Shown here: positions 1 to 11,219 of the stretch, in pieces
How positions within the stretch are numbered: position 1 is the stretch's first letter
How the letters are laid out: every line of letters begins with the position of its first letter
Source: Botryosphaeria dothidea
Taxonomy: Eukaryota > Ascomycota > Dothideomycetes > Botryosphaeriales > Botryosphaeriaceae
Direction: 5' to 3'
Length of the DNA stretch: 64,000 bases
Assembly: GCA_011503125.2 (NCBI GenBank)
Contig: WWBZ02000062.1
Span: forward strand, 1,860,001-1,924,000
The notes under the pieces: generated by a model
What the model saw: the letters and a program-made list of their open reading frames with translations, nothing else
Told to the model about the DNA's origin: nothing
The model's database searches: none
Program-made: the position numbers and the translations under genes

Positions 1-257
1 CTTCCCTGCCTCCGCAGATCGTCAACCTCAGCCCGGAGCTGCTCGAAGCAGTGTCGGCCCTTCAGCAGATAATACAAGCAGGCCGACAAAGCGATCGCGG
101 TCGTGTCGGAGCCAGCAACCATATTTCCGATGCACATGCCAATGGCATACCGCATCGTGAAGGTATCCGGGTCCCGAGCGTGCTTGGCCAGCAACTTGGT
201 CACCAAATCCGCTGCGGGGTAAATAAACTTCCCGGCTGCTGCCGTTTCGGTGTTGAT
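1..257 (-). CDS. Cytochrome P450 fragment (I-helix region), runs off the left edge
   Basis: The minus-strand frame that does not start with Met reads through a P450 I-helix: AGSDTTAIALSA, matching the family consensus [AG]GxDT[TS], followed by LYYLLK and a K-helix-side stretch LRAEVDDLRRQG. P450s are haem monooxygenases, usually ER-bound in fungi. The exon can begin after the acceptor CGCCAG at about 258. The heme-binding Cys region would lie beyond the left edge. Only about 320 bases separate this exon from the stop of the next minus-strand gene, too little for the usual 250-300 N-terminal residues, and no P450-like sequence is visible there. The gene is therefore probably 5'-truncated. Family assignment is firm; subfamily (pisatin-demethylase-like by feel) is a guess. 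Confidence 0.72.
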   Translation of the reverse strand, partial: MNTETAAAGKFIYPAADLVTKLLAKHARDPDTFTMRYAIGMCIGNMVAGSDTTAIALSACLYYLLKGRHCFEQLRAEVDDLRRQG

Positions 258-580
258 CTGGCGAGGCCCAATGAGCGGGCCGGATGATCAAAAGTATCGG
301 GAACTTCTTGAGCCTTTTACAGTAGATGCGAACGACAGCGATCGGCACTTCCTCCGAAGGGAGTTGTCGGAAGTTTGGGCTGAAGACTCATCCCCGAAGC
401 TGTTTGATGTGTGATCCTCTCTTTGAGCGGGTCCGTCCAAGAACCACAGAAATCAATATTCATGTTGTGCACCTATCAGAAACTCTGCTCATCTTCTTGT
501 TCCCAGAGAATTGTCATGCGAACCACGCGTGATCAACCGTCAACGTTGCCAACCAGCTCATACGAGCATTATCCTGTTCT
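258..580. other. Short gap with no recognisable coding sequence
   Basis: No P450 N-terminal exon, promoter or repeat is recognisable here. The region has stops in all minus-strand frames. Confidence 0.5.
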
Positions 581-3523
581 CTAATTAGATTCAGTCGTGC
601 AACCACATAGCTGAAGGGCACTCACCCGAAGTAGAATGCCTGAACCATCTTTCCAGCGATGTTTAACCTCACCCGAGAACGAGAATCCCAAAGCCAGTCC
701 GACAATGACATAACCCCTCTGGGCCTCCGTGCCGTCTAAGGTGCCAAACGACCGGTCCTGATGTCCCCAGTGAACATACCTCTTATTGGTTCGCAGCTGT
801 ATTCCGATGATTAGCAGACAACTCAGCAAGCTGCATTCAGGGCAAAAACCCACGCTGACAGTCCTGATACCCTCATGATGCAGCACCTCCACACCCACCA
901 CGCTCTCACCGCCCGGACCGTCAACATCCAAAGTCTCGACCGTCATCCCCGCCGCCCACTCACGCCACCACGAAGGCGCCTCTGCCCGAGGCCTCTCCCG
1001 CTCCAGTGCAAGCATGCGCTTCACAGCCTCGTGCCCAATCTCCCTCGGGGCAATGCCCGACTGCACTGTGTACTCCGCGCGCAAGCAGCAGATATGCAGT
1101 CCTTCGAACAAATAGGCGGTCAGTCTCTGCAGGCTGCGCCGCTCAGTCTCGTTCGCGGCCCAGACAAGGGGATCGACGGGGACGAGGTCGTCATGCCAAG
1201 CGGCATGGATTTGATGGGGGTCGCGTGCGCGCTCGGTGGACGGAAGGGCCACCAACGTTCGGGTATTGTTGGACCAGATGGGAGCGTTCATGCGGTGGAG
1301 GACGTTGATTGTAGAAGAGTTTGGCGGTTTCCATAATGGCTGGTGGAGGAGCGGGGGTCTCTCTGAGATTCCCGGAATGGTGTTGTCCGTCAGTGTATAT
1401 GACTGGAAGGACTGAGTGATATCGGCGTAGGGGTTTTGAACAAGGCCGAGACGGCAGATTTTGTTCTCCTACAATCAGTTAGTTAACTTCCAGGGTGGCC
1501 ACTTCCATGACGTAGATGTGGTGGTGGATGCATGCGATGCCTTACTTTGCTGATATGCCCCACGATGCCAACGAGGACATGCTGGTCGCGAACACTCAGA
1601 AAACGTTGACAGTACTCCGGATTCGTGTCACCAAGAAGCTTAGAGTCTTCCCGATCGGTTATGTGTACCTGTTTTCCGTGAGCGAGATGCAACCTCCGCG
1701 AGAATGCACTGAGTCCAGCACACTCTGTTTCTGGGACTTACAGTGATGCCTTTGATAGAAGTCTCCAACTTCTCAGTCAAAAACATGTCCGGCATGTGCA
1801 ACAGCAGGCCCTTTATCCAGCTACCCTTCTCTATCCCAACCTTCTCTGTCATCCAATCCGGTCCTCCATCTTTTCCAAATAGTTGCCTTTGCCTTCCCGA
1901 GATAGTCATAGCCAGGCCAACCAATGAACGCTTTTCATCCCATACGGCCTCCAATAGAGCACCGCAGTGGGTATCACGTATAACGTTTGACACCCACTGG
2001 GCAGTAGAAGTCCTCAAACCCGCCACGGGCCGCGGCTGGGCCACCACCGGCAACCCCAGATTCTTGGAGTTCCCCCAAATCTCCTCCGCCTCCCTACCCA
2101 ACAAACGCTCGCGTCTGTTCAATGCGACACGTGACGAATACAAAGGCGCATACTGCTCGCACACCCCCCAGATCCTCCGGCGGTTCGCAACACCCAGAAA
2201 AGGACCCTCCATTCCCAGTCTTGACTCCGTATTCTTCTCGAGCCACAGGAATAGCCCTTTGTAGTCGGTGGTCTCGTCATCCACGGTACCATGCTTGATA
2301 AGGATGTGGATCTCCCAGAACCAGGGCATGCAGGAATGGATGGCTGCCCGCCAGAAGGGCCGATTGGAGCTCCTGAAGGAGGTATGGATGGGGTAGGACG
2401 CGTTGCAGAGAGCCACGACGGACTGAGAGGGAAGCAGGAGCATTATCTGGTGCATGACATCGTAAGGGAGCCTCGTAAAAATGTCGGAGCGGATTCGGGA
2501 TTCAATGTCTGGAGAGAACGTGGCGGGTGTGGGGAGGTCGAAGTCGTCGGTCGAGACGGTGTTGCGGAGAAGAATTGTAAATTTGTGGTCCTGACCAGGC
2601 TGTCGAACTAGTATCTTTTTTTTGACATACCGATTAGTGTATTGGACGTGTATAAGAATATGTGTGGTGGTTCACCTCTTCCCCAGGAGTAATAACCCAG
2701 CGTTTCTTGTGCTGAGGTGCTGGTTCACCAAAGTCAAGCTTCGGAACGGGTATACCCCAAGCGCTCAGATCGGCAATGATGTGATAGAGAGTCTCTTTTT
2801 CAAGCACCTCCGAGCCTTCTGGCCCGGTCAGAGCTTTCGAAAGCAATTTGAGGCAGTCCGAGTGAATTGGAAAGCACGAGTCCTTCGTCGTATCAAACAC
2901 ACGATAGCTGGAATATGGTTATGTATCTTGAATACAAAACAACCAAGGCATACGCACCATTGAAATTCCAAAGAATGGTCCGGAAAGTTGGAATCTGAGC
3001 AGAATCGTTAGTACTCAGTGTGGAGAGTATACCGCGCACGTCTCACCCTCACTCCGTTGTATCACTCGCATACAGCCCTAAATCATTATCAGCGGCAGTG
3101 AAGTCAGAGGGCATGGAGCCTCGAACAAAGCCGTTTTCACGAGCCCAGCCCGAGATAAAGGTCCTTTTCCGCGTAAGAGACGATCAAGAGCGTGGTTCAA
3201 GTCCATTTACTTCTCGATAGCAGTTGCCTTTGGGTTGAAACCGAGAAGCTGAACGGCCCCTGTCCATGCGACATCCACTGGCCGACATATTTCTGGATCA
3301 TAACCTTGATAGCATTGGATTTGCCAATCCTCCATTCCTGCAAATACATCTTCTTCAATTCCCGAGTCAGCATGGCCCATTAGAGATGACACTCGTGCGT
3401 CTCACTTGCAATAGGGGACCCGGCCTCCACTTTTTGCCTCAGAAGAGCTTTGCGGGAAAACCGAGAAATGCGAGTGCTGAAGGTAGGGCCACCGCAAACG
3501 GCACAATAGACGTCGTAGGCCAT
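581..3523 (-). CDS. F-box protein, multi-exon
   Basis: The gene is assembled from at least seven minus-strand exons. It starts at 3523 with MAYDVYCAVCGGP, a Cys-pair opening common in large fungal F-box families. Introns are clear at 3338-3405 (GTGAGA..TTTGCAG) and from 3210 downwards (GTAAAT); others lie near 3050, 2950, 2680, 1740 and 1500. A central F-box runs from about 2530 to 2330 with RLPYDVMHQIMLLLPSQSVV, followed by a C-terminal region of unknown function ending at 581. F-box proteins bind Skp1 and present targets to SCF ubiquitin ligases; the target is unknown. Exons on both sides of each junction keep the family's order (LLGFNP, CFPIHSDCLKLL, F-box, WEIH), so I treat it as one intact gene. 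Not every splice junction was resolved to the base, and the exact C-terminus is uncertain. Confidence 0.8.
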
Positions 3524-4457
3524 CGCGCCGGTTTGGGTGATCTTGAAGACGCGTCGTGTCGTGATCAAGCCCCTCGGCTGATGCCTGAGCTATTCCATTC
3601 GCGTCGCGCTAAGGGCTGTCACAGGCATCAAGGCATCAACTCTTCCACCCGACACGCGAGGTAGTTGCAGGTCGTTGTTCATGAACATTTTGAATGAACG
3701 AACAAAGTCATTGTTCTATACTTTTGACGACGAGCCAAAATTTCTGGCAACTTTTTTTGTTGTGATCATGTGATAGATGGGACTCTAGCTAATCAAGCCT
3801 CCTGCACGCTACACTCACCCGGAGGTAAATGCTACCTCTCTCTCGAAGCCTTTCCCCCCCTCCCCCCCCCCCCGAGATGTTTGTTGGCGAGAGATGGAAA
3901 ATAGAGGTTGCTAATGGTAGTCAATAGCCTACGCTGTGCTCCACTTCGAGCTCTTTGAGTTAGCCAAATAGTCGTTTATCATATAGAGCCAGAATCTGCT
4001 CGTCAAAAGCATGACGACGGTGGCTCCCTCTTAATGACGGCCACATGTTTCATGCGGAAGATATCACATTCTAATCACCATGAGAGATGTAAGCTAATCT
4101 ACAGAATGTGCTTCTAGTTCTGGCGCCTTCTACGGCAGCCATTCGTGTGCGTTCTAACAGGACTGCTTCACTACTCCATGTAAGCGAATGTCAAACTGCC
4201 CTTGCCCGAAACGTGATGCAGCGTAGAACTCCAAATCCCAACGCGCCAGTAACTCCGATTGCCACTCATGCTCGCTAAACCCAAATAGACCCGACATTAC
4301 AGTGTATCTTGTTCGTCAAAAGGCGCTTTTTGATCATGACCGTCGCTTAACTCGTGAAAAAGAAAAACTTGACCTGCAAAAGTATTACCAGTGCTGCGCT
4401 AAAGAAAAACGTAATTAGAACAGAACTGACTAGGTGGTACCGATGTGCGCTACACAT
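3524..4457. other. Intergenic region with a poly-C tract
   Basis: It holds the 5' flank of the F-box gene and the 3' flank of the TmpA-like gene. A C7-T-C12 homopolymer tract lies at about 3854-3873. No gene was seen. Confidence 0.5.
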
Positions 4458-6155
4458 TTAAGAGTCCCAGATGGGGCCAAAGGCAGGAACTCCACGGCTC
4501 TCCATGGCGTAGACGAGCATGCGAGTGAGCTTCGGGTTGCTGATGACGAAGACCGCCTCGGAACCGCTCTGCCGGTACAGGTTGTACGTGAGCTGGACCA
4601 TATCCGGGCGGCCCATGGCCTTCGTATCCCAGATCAGAGCATCGGGGTCGCATGTCTTGACCGAGTCGCAGATTTCCTTGCCGTAGATCGCAGCAGGGCG
4701 AGGTGAACTCCAGATAACATGGCAAGGACGGCGCTGGTTCTCTCGGAGATTCAGGAAAGCCAGGCAAGGACCAATGCCAGAGCCCGTGGTGACGATGACG
4801 ACGCGCCGGAAGATAAGGGACATGCCCAGGACTCCGGTCTTGGGAACTCCGCGGAGCCAGTAGTGGCGGTCGGTGCTCTTGTCCTTCACCTGCTTTCCAG
4901 TCCAGTCGCCAGCCGTGGACACAATGATGGACTGGCCGTGCGGCTTGCTCGAACTCGGGTTCGGGAAGGTAGCGAACGAGTGGTATTGACCGAGAGGAGT
5001 CTTTGCAAGCGCAACGCCACGGAAAGGGGAGAGCTTCTCGTTGAAGTTCAAGCGGACAGCATGGTCGGATAGGTCCTCTGCTTCGAAGCGTACCTTCCTC
5101 AGGAAGATCCAAGGCTGGATGATCATGAGGGTGATGCAGGCGAGGTACCAGAAGGATGGTTCGGTAACCAGAGTATGACCAAAGGTCACCTCCGTAACAA
5201 TGCGCTTGTTTTCGACGACCAAAAGAAGCAGGGCCCAGAGGCAAGCGATAGCGAGCCATCCGAAGAAGCGGTGCGTAAACTCGAAGGCATTGTGCCAGCG
5301 AAGGCGCATGCATGGAAGCGCGAAGAAGAGGATGACCATAAGCACAGCCAGGGTGAAGTAGCTAACGGCCAGAGTTGCAGCCGTGTTAACGAGCTTGCCT
5401 TGCAAGTACATGCGGGTGAGCGTGGCGCAGAGCAAGATGAACCATACCGTGCCGGCGTAAGCAGTACCGCTGTGGAGGCCACCATTCTCGTAGACCTTGG
5501 CAAGGATGCGACGTAGGCGAAGAGGAGCCGTGAGCGGTGCTGAGAGGCAGGCGGCGTAGATTGAGTTGATGATCCACTCTTGTCGGACCGCAATGGTGAC
5601 GAAGATGTTGACTGAAGTTGCGGTGGCGATGTCATCCGCAGCCACATCCTCAAGAGATCCAGCCGAGGCCACAAAGCAGACCAGGGCAACGACGTTGGCG
5701 ATGATGACCAAAGTGGCCATGCGGCGATAAACGTTCAGGATCTTGTGGCGGGTATTGCGAATGACAGAGGGGTAGCGCTTGTCCGGCAGAGAAAGGGCAT
5801 CGTTCACCCCCAGTGTAGTGCCAGACTCGTTGAGCATGCCGGCCTCAAGGGCAGATCCCTTCTCGTGGGCAATTGCATTGAGGCGCTTCTCGTATTCGGC
5901 GAAATCCTTGGAGTCATAACCGTCAGGATAGACTGGCATGGATACTGGCCGAACAGCCTCACTCTTCTCAGGTTCACGCGGAAGATGGGCCTCCATTGGC
6001 TTGACGACGCTGTCCTGGGATAGGCGCTTTTCGTAGTCGGCAAACTCCTTGGCGGTAAAGGAGTTGACTGGGCCAGGAGCAGTGTGTGGACGGCTGACTG
6101 ACACGCCGCTGTCGGTGCGGGTGTGAGCGAATGTGAGGTCTTTTTTGGCAGACAT
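4458..6155 (-). CDS. TmpA-like integral membrane flavoprotein (ferric-reductase-like fold)
   Basis: An intronless 565-residue protein. I chose the ATG at 6155 (MSAKKDLTFAHTRTD) because the upstream extension looks like leader sequence. The N-terminal cytosolic part carries a repeated motif, EFADYEKRL (about residue 37) and DFAEYEKRL (about 84). About six hydrophobic helices follow between residues 147 and 355, then an FAD/NAD(P)-binding half with VVIVTTGSGIGPCLAFL as the nucleotide-binding loop. This is the layout of the TmpA family of putative membrane flavoproteins, known in Aspergillus nidulans as regulators of asexual development. The related TmpL has an extra N-terminal AMP-binding domain and is linked to redox homeostasis. 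Function here is inferred from the family. It is divergent from an AMP-binding ligase at 8423. The bis-histidine haem pattern of true ferric reductases was not confirmed. Confidence 0.82.
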   Translation of the reverse strand: MSAKKDLTFAHTRTDSGVSVSRPHTAPGPVNSFTAKEFADYEKRLSQDSVVKPMEAHLPREPEKSEAVRPVSMPVYPDGYDSKDFAEYEKRLNAIAHEKGSALEAGMLNESGTTLGVNDALSLPDKRYPSVIRNTRHKILNVYRRMATLVIIANVVALVCFVASAGSLEDVAADDIATATSVNIFVTIAVRQEWIINSIYAACLSAPLTAPLRLRRILAKVYENGGLHSGTAYAGTVWFILLCATLTRMYLQGKLVNTAATLAVSYFTLAVLMVILFFALPCMRLRWHNAFEFTHRFFGWLAIACLWALLLLVVENKRIVTEVTFGHTLVTEPSFWYLACITLMIIQPWIFLRKVRFEAEDLSDHAVRLNFNEKLSPFRGVALAKTPLGQYHSFATFPNPSSSKPHGQSIIVSTAGDWTGKQVKDKSTDRHYWLRGVPKTGVLGMSLIFRRVVIVTTGSGIGPCLAFLNLRENQRRPCHVIWSSPRPAAIYGKEICDSVKTCDPDALIWDTKAMGRPDMVQLTYNLYRQSGSEAVFVISNPKLTRMLVYAMESRGVPAFGPIWDS

Positions 6156-6424
6156 GATGGAAAGAGAGTAGAGAGGACAAGAGGTCCAAGGGAGGCACCA
6201 AGGGTGGTGCAACGAGAGGATGCAAGCCAAAGGCAAGCCAAGAACGAAGTTCGGCGGGATGCGATCTGGCCGAGTGGAGGACCGAGAGTTGGAGGTGAGG
6301 AGGGAAAGAGTGCAGTGGTTGCAGAAGAGTTAGGCAGCTGGTAGTTTTATGTCGACGAAGTTGGCGGCGGACCGGGGTAATTCCGCGAGGCCGCAAGTCA
6401 ACAAGGTGAGTGTGCGGATACAAT

Positions 6425-6445
6425 GTTAACGCAGGGTGCGTTAAC
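6425..6445. promoter_or_regulatory. Perfect 9-bp inverted repeat, candidate operator
   Basis: GTTAACGCA, a GGG spacer, then TGCGTTAAC form a perfect palindrome 270 bp upstream of the TmpA-like start codon. A further GC follows the right arm. A symmetrical site with a short spacer suits a dimeric transcription factor. The binding protein is unknown. Confidence 0.5.
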
Positions 6446-6693
6446 GCACGACAGTGTTGACGCTCGTGAGTGCACAGGACGAATGTACGTACGAGACAGT
6501 ACCGGTCCAACAGGACTGCGCAGAGGCGAGAGACAGCGGGCTTAAGAATGCGGCACCCTGCATCCGCCGCTAGAGGGACTTTGCAGCCAACACTACTCAG
6601 GCTGATTTTCCGAGAAGCGATAGTGTTAGAACGCAGCTGCCGGCAAGGAACGCGCGCCCCACCACGGTGCACAATCGCCGCAGTTCGCAGCGG

Positions 6694-6720
6694 CAGGAGC
6701 AGGAGCAGGAGCAGGAGCAG
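6694..6720. repeat. GGAGCA microsatellite
   Basis: About four tandem copies of the hexamer GGAGCA (AGGAGCAGGAGC...) lie in the divergent spacer. No function is implied. Confidence 0.8.
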
Positions 6721-8422
6721 TATGCATCCTGGGGCCCATGTCACGGCGCCAGCAGCCACGTCTCCACCAGAATAGCTGCGCGAGAATATCCACGGGACCA
6801 GGAAAAGCACTAAGATCGCCATACATGCGGATGGATGTCTCGTTCCTACATTTTCCGCACCAGTTATTCCTCTTCGGCAGAACAAAAATCGCGGATCGAG
6901 CGAGGCGGTCAACAGGCACTTCGGCATTGGAAGCCACATGAGAACCAACACGTTGGTGGTCGGGGATGATTGGCGCTGGCAAGTACCAGATGCGGCATCG
7001 GATCTGACTCGGAAGGCATCTGGATCCGGATGGCGTATGGACGATGGCAGCTGAAGGCAGAAACAAGCACATGTGGCGAGCATGGGACAAAGCTGCTCCA
7101 GCGCGGCTAGCCTTATAGGAGTGAAAATCCTCGAAAGCGCGCAAGTGCGGCGGAGCAGACGACTGTTCCTCTTCTTCACTGACTCGGCAAGGGACGGCGA
7201 TTGGCCTGGAGCTGAGCGCGGGAGCCGGGAGAACAGGTGCACGCGAACCAGGTGGGCGGGGGCGGTCCACATTCCAGCCCGGCGGGAGGGGCTTCGCGAG
7301 GCTTTTCCAATAGATCCGCATAAGGGCGGCTTGGATTGGGGGCTGGTGGATGGCGTGGGTTGCAGGAGCAGCACAAGGGAGGTGAAGATCGCGGGGCTCA
7401 CGCGCACACGCGAGGCGGGATCGCCGTTGCAAGCCAGCGCCCCGGGAGACGGCGCGGCGCGACCGCTTCAATCCCAAGCTCGCGGTCGCCAGGTCGCACG
7501 AGTGCACTGGTGCAACGGAGAAAAGCATGCGTGAGTGTGGCAGCCGACCGCGGGCCGTTGAGCCGCGGCTTCGTGCGTCATGCGATCAAGCGCAGCGGTC
7601 GCGAGGGCAGCAGCGATGTGGTGCGGGCTGCCGCACGGCAGAAGGAACGACGGGCGGAATGTCATTGTTGGGGATGGCGATGGATGGCGATGGCGGTGGC
7701 GGCGGGGAGTCGTGCCTGCCGGCTGAGTGCGAGTGAGGACGATGGATGCTCCAGAGCAGCAGCGGAGAGCGGTGACGAGCAGGCGATGCATGGATTGGAT
7801 GCCGGGGGTGGGGGTGCTCGCCCATCGATTCGGGCCGCGGCTCGAGCTCAACACCACCAACAACTCCATTCTGCTAGCGTTCACTCCACCGGTACCCTCT
7901 GCTCCACTCGCCGCCGAGACTGTTGTTGCTGCTGCGCGTGCAGACTCTGCTGCGCCACTAGCCGCGAGCCCACGCCGACCATGGATGTCCAGCGACTACA
8001 GCAAGGTGGCAGCCTCGCGACGATGGACCGCACGGCTCGATCTGACCAACGCATTGCTTGACTTCCTCCTAGCGTGCGATGCTAGCGCCGCGGCCGTGTG
8101 TTTCCTGGATGCTGCTCTTGCGCATTAGCCTCACCCTCAGACGCGCAAGCGAGCCTGAGGATGGCAACCAGCTGGTGTTAGGGAATTTTTGCAGTCACTG
8201 ACGCCGTTTAGCTCGCCGTCGCCGTTTCCTGTCACAAACTGCCGTGTTAGCAAGCCCAGGCCATTTCCGCTTTTGCTCTTTCACCCAGCCTGCTGCTCAG
8301 TCCCGCCAAATGGCCATAGCTTCTGCATCTTTAAAGTCCCGCTGTCTTGCAGCACCACTACGCGTCTTGTTGCACACCATCCCCGTCCACACCTGTGCCA
8401 CGCATCACAACCTCTCTACACC

Positions 8423-10646
8423 ATGGATCTCGTTTCATGGACCTTCGGCGGCGACATTCCTGACACCGATAAGCCAGTACGTATCACGTCCTCCATTTAT
8501 CCTTCTGCGCCATCATCGCTGACAGATCAGATCTTGATTGACACCGTGTCGCCCTTCAACTCCCTTTCGTTCAAACAACTCGCTACTCAAGTCCGCCAAC
8601 TCATTGCCGGCCTCCGCGCCCAAGGGGTACAGCCTGGGGACTGCGTGTGTGTCAATTGCTTCAATGATGTACGTTCATTCCCGACTCTGGACTTTCCACT
8701 GTTAACCCTTCCAAAGCTCCAGTACTCGGTCTTGTACTTTGGCATCATTGGCGCTGGTGCCATCTTCACCGGCCTCAACCCGGCCTTTACGCCAAACGAG
8801 CTCCGGCACCACTTCGACTTGACCAAGCCAAGCCTGTTCATTGTTGAGCCGCCGATGCTTGAGAAGACCCTTACAGCTGCGAAGATGGCCGGCATACCAA
8901 CCGACCGCATGTACGCCTTCGACACCGCAACACCCAATCTCGATCGAAGCATATGCAGCTGGACTGCTTTGCTTAGCTATGGCGAGTGCGACTGGGTCAA
9001 GCCTGAAGACCCTGGTACAACCACGGCCTCCTACAACCCAACAAGTGGAACTTCTGGTCTTCCAAAGGTCGCCATGATTACTCACTCATACCATGTGACC
9101 CAAGCTGCTTCTCAATGCGAGGAAACTGGTTATCAGGTATGCTTTCCGTTGTCGCAAATCTACACAAGCCCCGAAGCTGACATTGTCGCTACAGCGTTCC
9201 CGACTCCTGACTTTGCCACCTTTCCATGCTTTTGGCTCTCCCATTCTCCCTTCAAGTATTCGCCAAGGTATTCCCACATACATCATGCGGCGCTATGCAG
9301 AGACTCCGTTCTTGGACTCGATTTCGCGCTACGGTATCACCGAGACTTACGTCCCGCCGCCTGTTCTCATGGCTCTACCAAAGTCTCCGCTAGCGACGCG
9401 CGATGGCCTGAGCAGTCTGCGCTCTATCTGGATGGGAGGTGCAAGCGTCAAGTTTGCACAACAGAAACCCCTGTATGATCTGCTTCACGAGGACGCGTGC
9501 ATTCGGTCGGTGTGGGGAATGACCGAGGCCGGGTGGATCACGTGCGTTCAAGATCGCACAAGAAGGGAGGATGACAGCGTCGGGCAACCACTTGATGGCT
9601 TCGACATAAGGTATGTGGTTTTTGACAACGCCACGGATTTTTTCTTCTTCCAAGCCACCACCCATCTTTTTGATCTTGGCATACGCGCATCACCTTGCTT
9701 ACTTGCATTATGCAGAATTATCGACACCGACGGCAACCCGATCACTGCTGATGATGTCTCGGGAGAGATACTTGTCCAAGTTCCGCATCCTTTCATGTCG
9801 TACGTTTCGAACACTGTCGCCACCGCCGAGGCCTTCACACCTTGTAAGACCTATATGCGCACTGGCGACATTGGCTATCGCCTGACCGACCCTGCTACTG
9901 GCAAACCTTCGATGTTCATCATCGACCGCGCGAAGGAGCTTATCAAAGTCCGCGGCTGGCAGGTGTCACCAACAGAGATCGAGTCCGAGCTCATGCAACA
10001 CCCTACAATCGCGGATGCGGCTGTCATTGGAATCAAAGAGGCCGACGGTGTTGAGGAGTTCATCCGCGCGTACATCGTGCGCAAGGTTGTCTTGTCCTAC
10101 AACTCATCCGATGACACGCAGATTGATGAGCACTCACTCCGTCCCTGGTTGCGGGAACGCTTGGCTGGATACAAAGTGCCTGCTGAATTCAACTTCATCC
10201 TTGCTATACCGCGCAACGGAACGGGCAAGATCCTCCGCCGAATCCTGCGTGAGGGCCCGACGAAGCCGCATCGCACTATCCAAAGGCGTGTCGACTCTGG
10301 TGTTTGCGATGAAGCCCAGTTCGTCGTTGCTCCGCTCGCAAGCGCACCAGCATCAGACACGCCTGCTGTTGCTCCGCTTCAAGGTGAACCGGCATCAGAC
10401 ACGCCCGTTATTGAACCGATGCTCTCGTTTGTGAAGTCGGACGTTAAGACGGATAACACAGTACTTGGTGAAGCTACCAAGAGTTCAGAGCTTATCGCTC
10501 TCCCAACTGCGCCGCATCTTCCTATCCTGGAAAAGAAGAAGAGGTTTTTCATTGGCAGGAGCAAGTCTCCGGCTTTCATGTGGAGACGACTCAAGAAGTT
10601 CGTCTCAGAGAAGAACAAGCATATTGTTCGTGTTGTCGCAGGTTAG
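8423..10646 (+). CDS. AMP-dependent acyl-CoA ligase (4-coumarate:CoA ligase-like)
   Basis: Four exons encode 668 residues; introns at 8669-8722, 9137-9194 and 9611-9715. The ATG at 8423 sits in CACCATGG. Core ANL-superfamily motifs appear in order: TSGTSGLPK (about residue 189, ATP/Mg), WGMTEAG (about 327), RTGDIG (about 406), GWQVSPTEIE and NGTGKILRR with the catalytic Lys (about 525). It should adenylate a carboxylic acid and usually transfer it to CoA. The substrate cannot be read from sequence; the overall look is 4CL/fatty-acyl ligase. The tail beyond the catalytic domain is unusual: about 120 residues with two copies of a PASDTP(A/V) repeat and a basic end (KKKRFFIGRSKS, RRLKKF). No PTS1 tripeptide is present (C-terminus VAG). 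It is divergent from the TmpA-like gene. Confidence 0.87.
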
Positions 10647-11219
10647 ACATAGGTTTTGGGGAGTCGTGTTGCATTTGTATGAGCATAGCGATGGTGTACG
10701 TGCCTTCAGCGGGAACCATGGGCATTCGGAGCTTTTGATTAAGTACAGACTGAGGCACGGTCGAAGAGAGACACCTCTTTCCTCCCTCATCTGCCTTCCA
10801 AGATGCTTATCGCAGCTGCTCACAGGTGATTCTCGACACTTGATGGAAAGCATTGCATTTCAGGATAACACGACTTACGTTACGTTACACATGCGAGATG
10901 AGCATTATGAGGAACGTTGTCATGATGAGCAAGGGCGTTAATTGGCAACCTCTTTGCAGTTTCGCGTACATATTACGTGCACATAGTTCAGAAAACAATC
11001 AAATTCGTTCACGAAAGCGCACAGGTCTTGACATTTGTTACAATGCCGATAGGCAGTTAGCATTTACCGTTTGTCCATACAAATTTCTCGTTTTGACCTC
11101 AAGTTTCAATCTCATAAATCAGAGTACTCATTCGATTCTCGTAAGTCTTCATTAAGTTTCCAATAGCCAAGCTGCTGGAAATTGGGGCGTTCGAAGACCT
11201 TTTTGCAAGGTATTCAACT
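10647..11219. other. Intergenic, convergent 3' flanks
   Basis: The region lies between the 3' ends of two convergent genes and is moderately AT-rich. No gene or repeat was recognised. Confidence 0.5.

Larger units (their letters stand above)
6156..8422. promoter_or_regulatory. Long divergent intergenic region between the TmpA-like and AMP-ligase genes
   Basis: This 2.27-kb GC-rich spacer separates two divergent genes and must hold both promoters. It contains a perfect palindrome at 6425-6445 and a GGAGCA hexanucleotide repeat at about 6694-6720. Several open frames of 100-480 codons cross it, but they are low-complexity, Arg/Ser/Pro-rich and overlap each other on both strands, so I do not call a gene. 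Confidence 0.55.

Noticed and set aside
5974..7528. Long minus-strand frames (477 and 300 codons) in the divergent spacer
   Set aside because: Low-complexity Ser/Pro/Arg sequence, overlapping each other and the TmpA-like gene, no domain.
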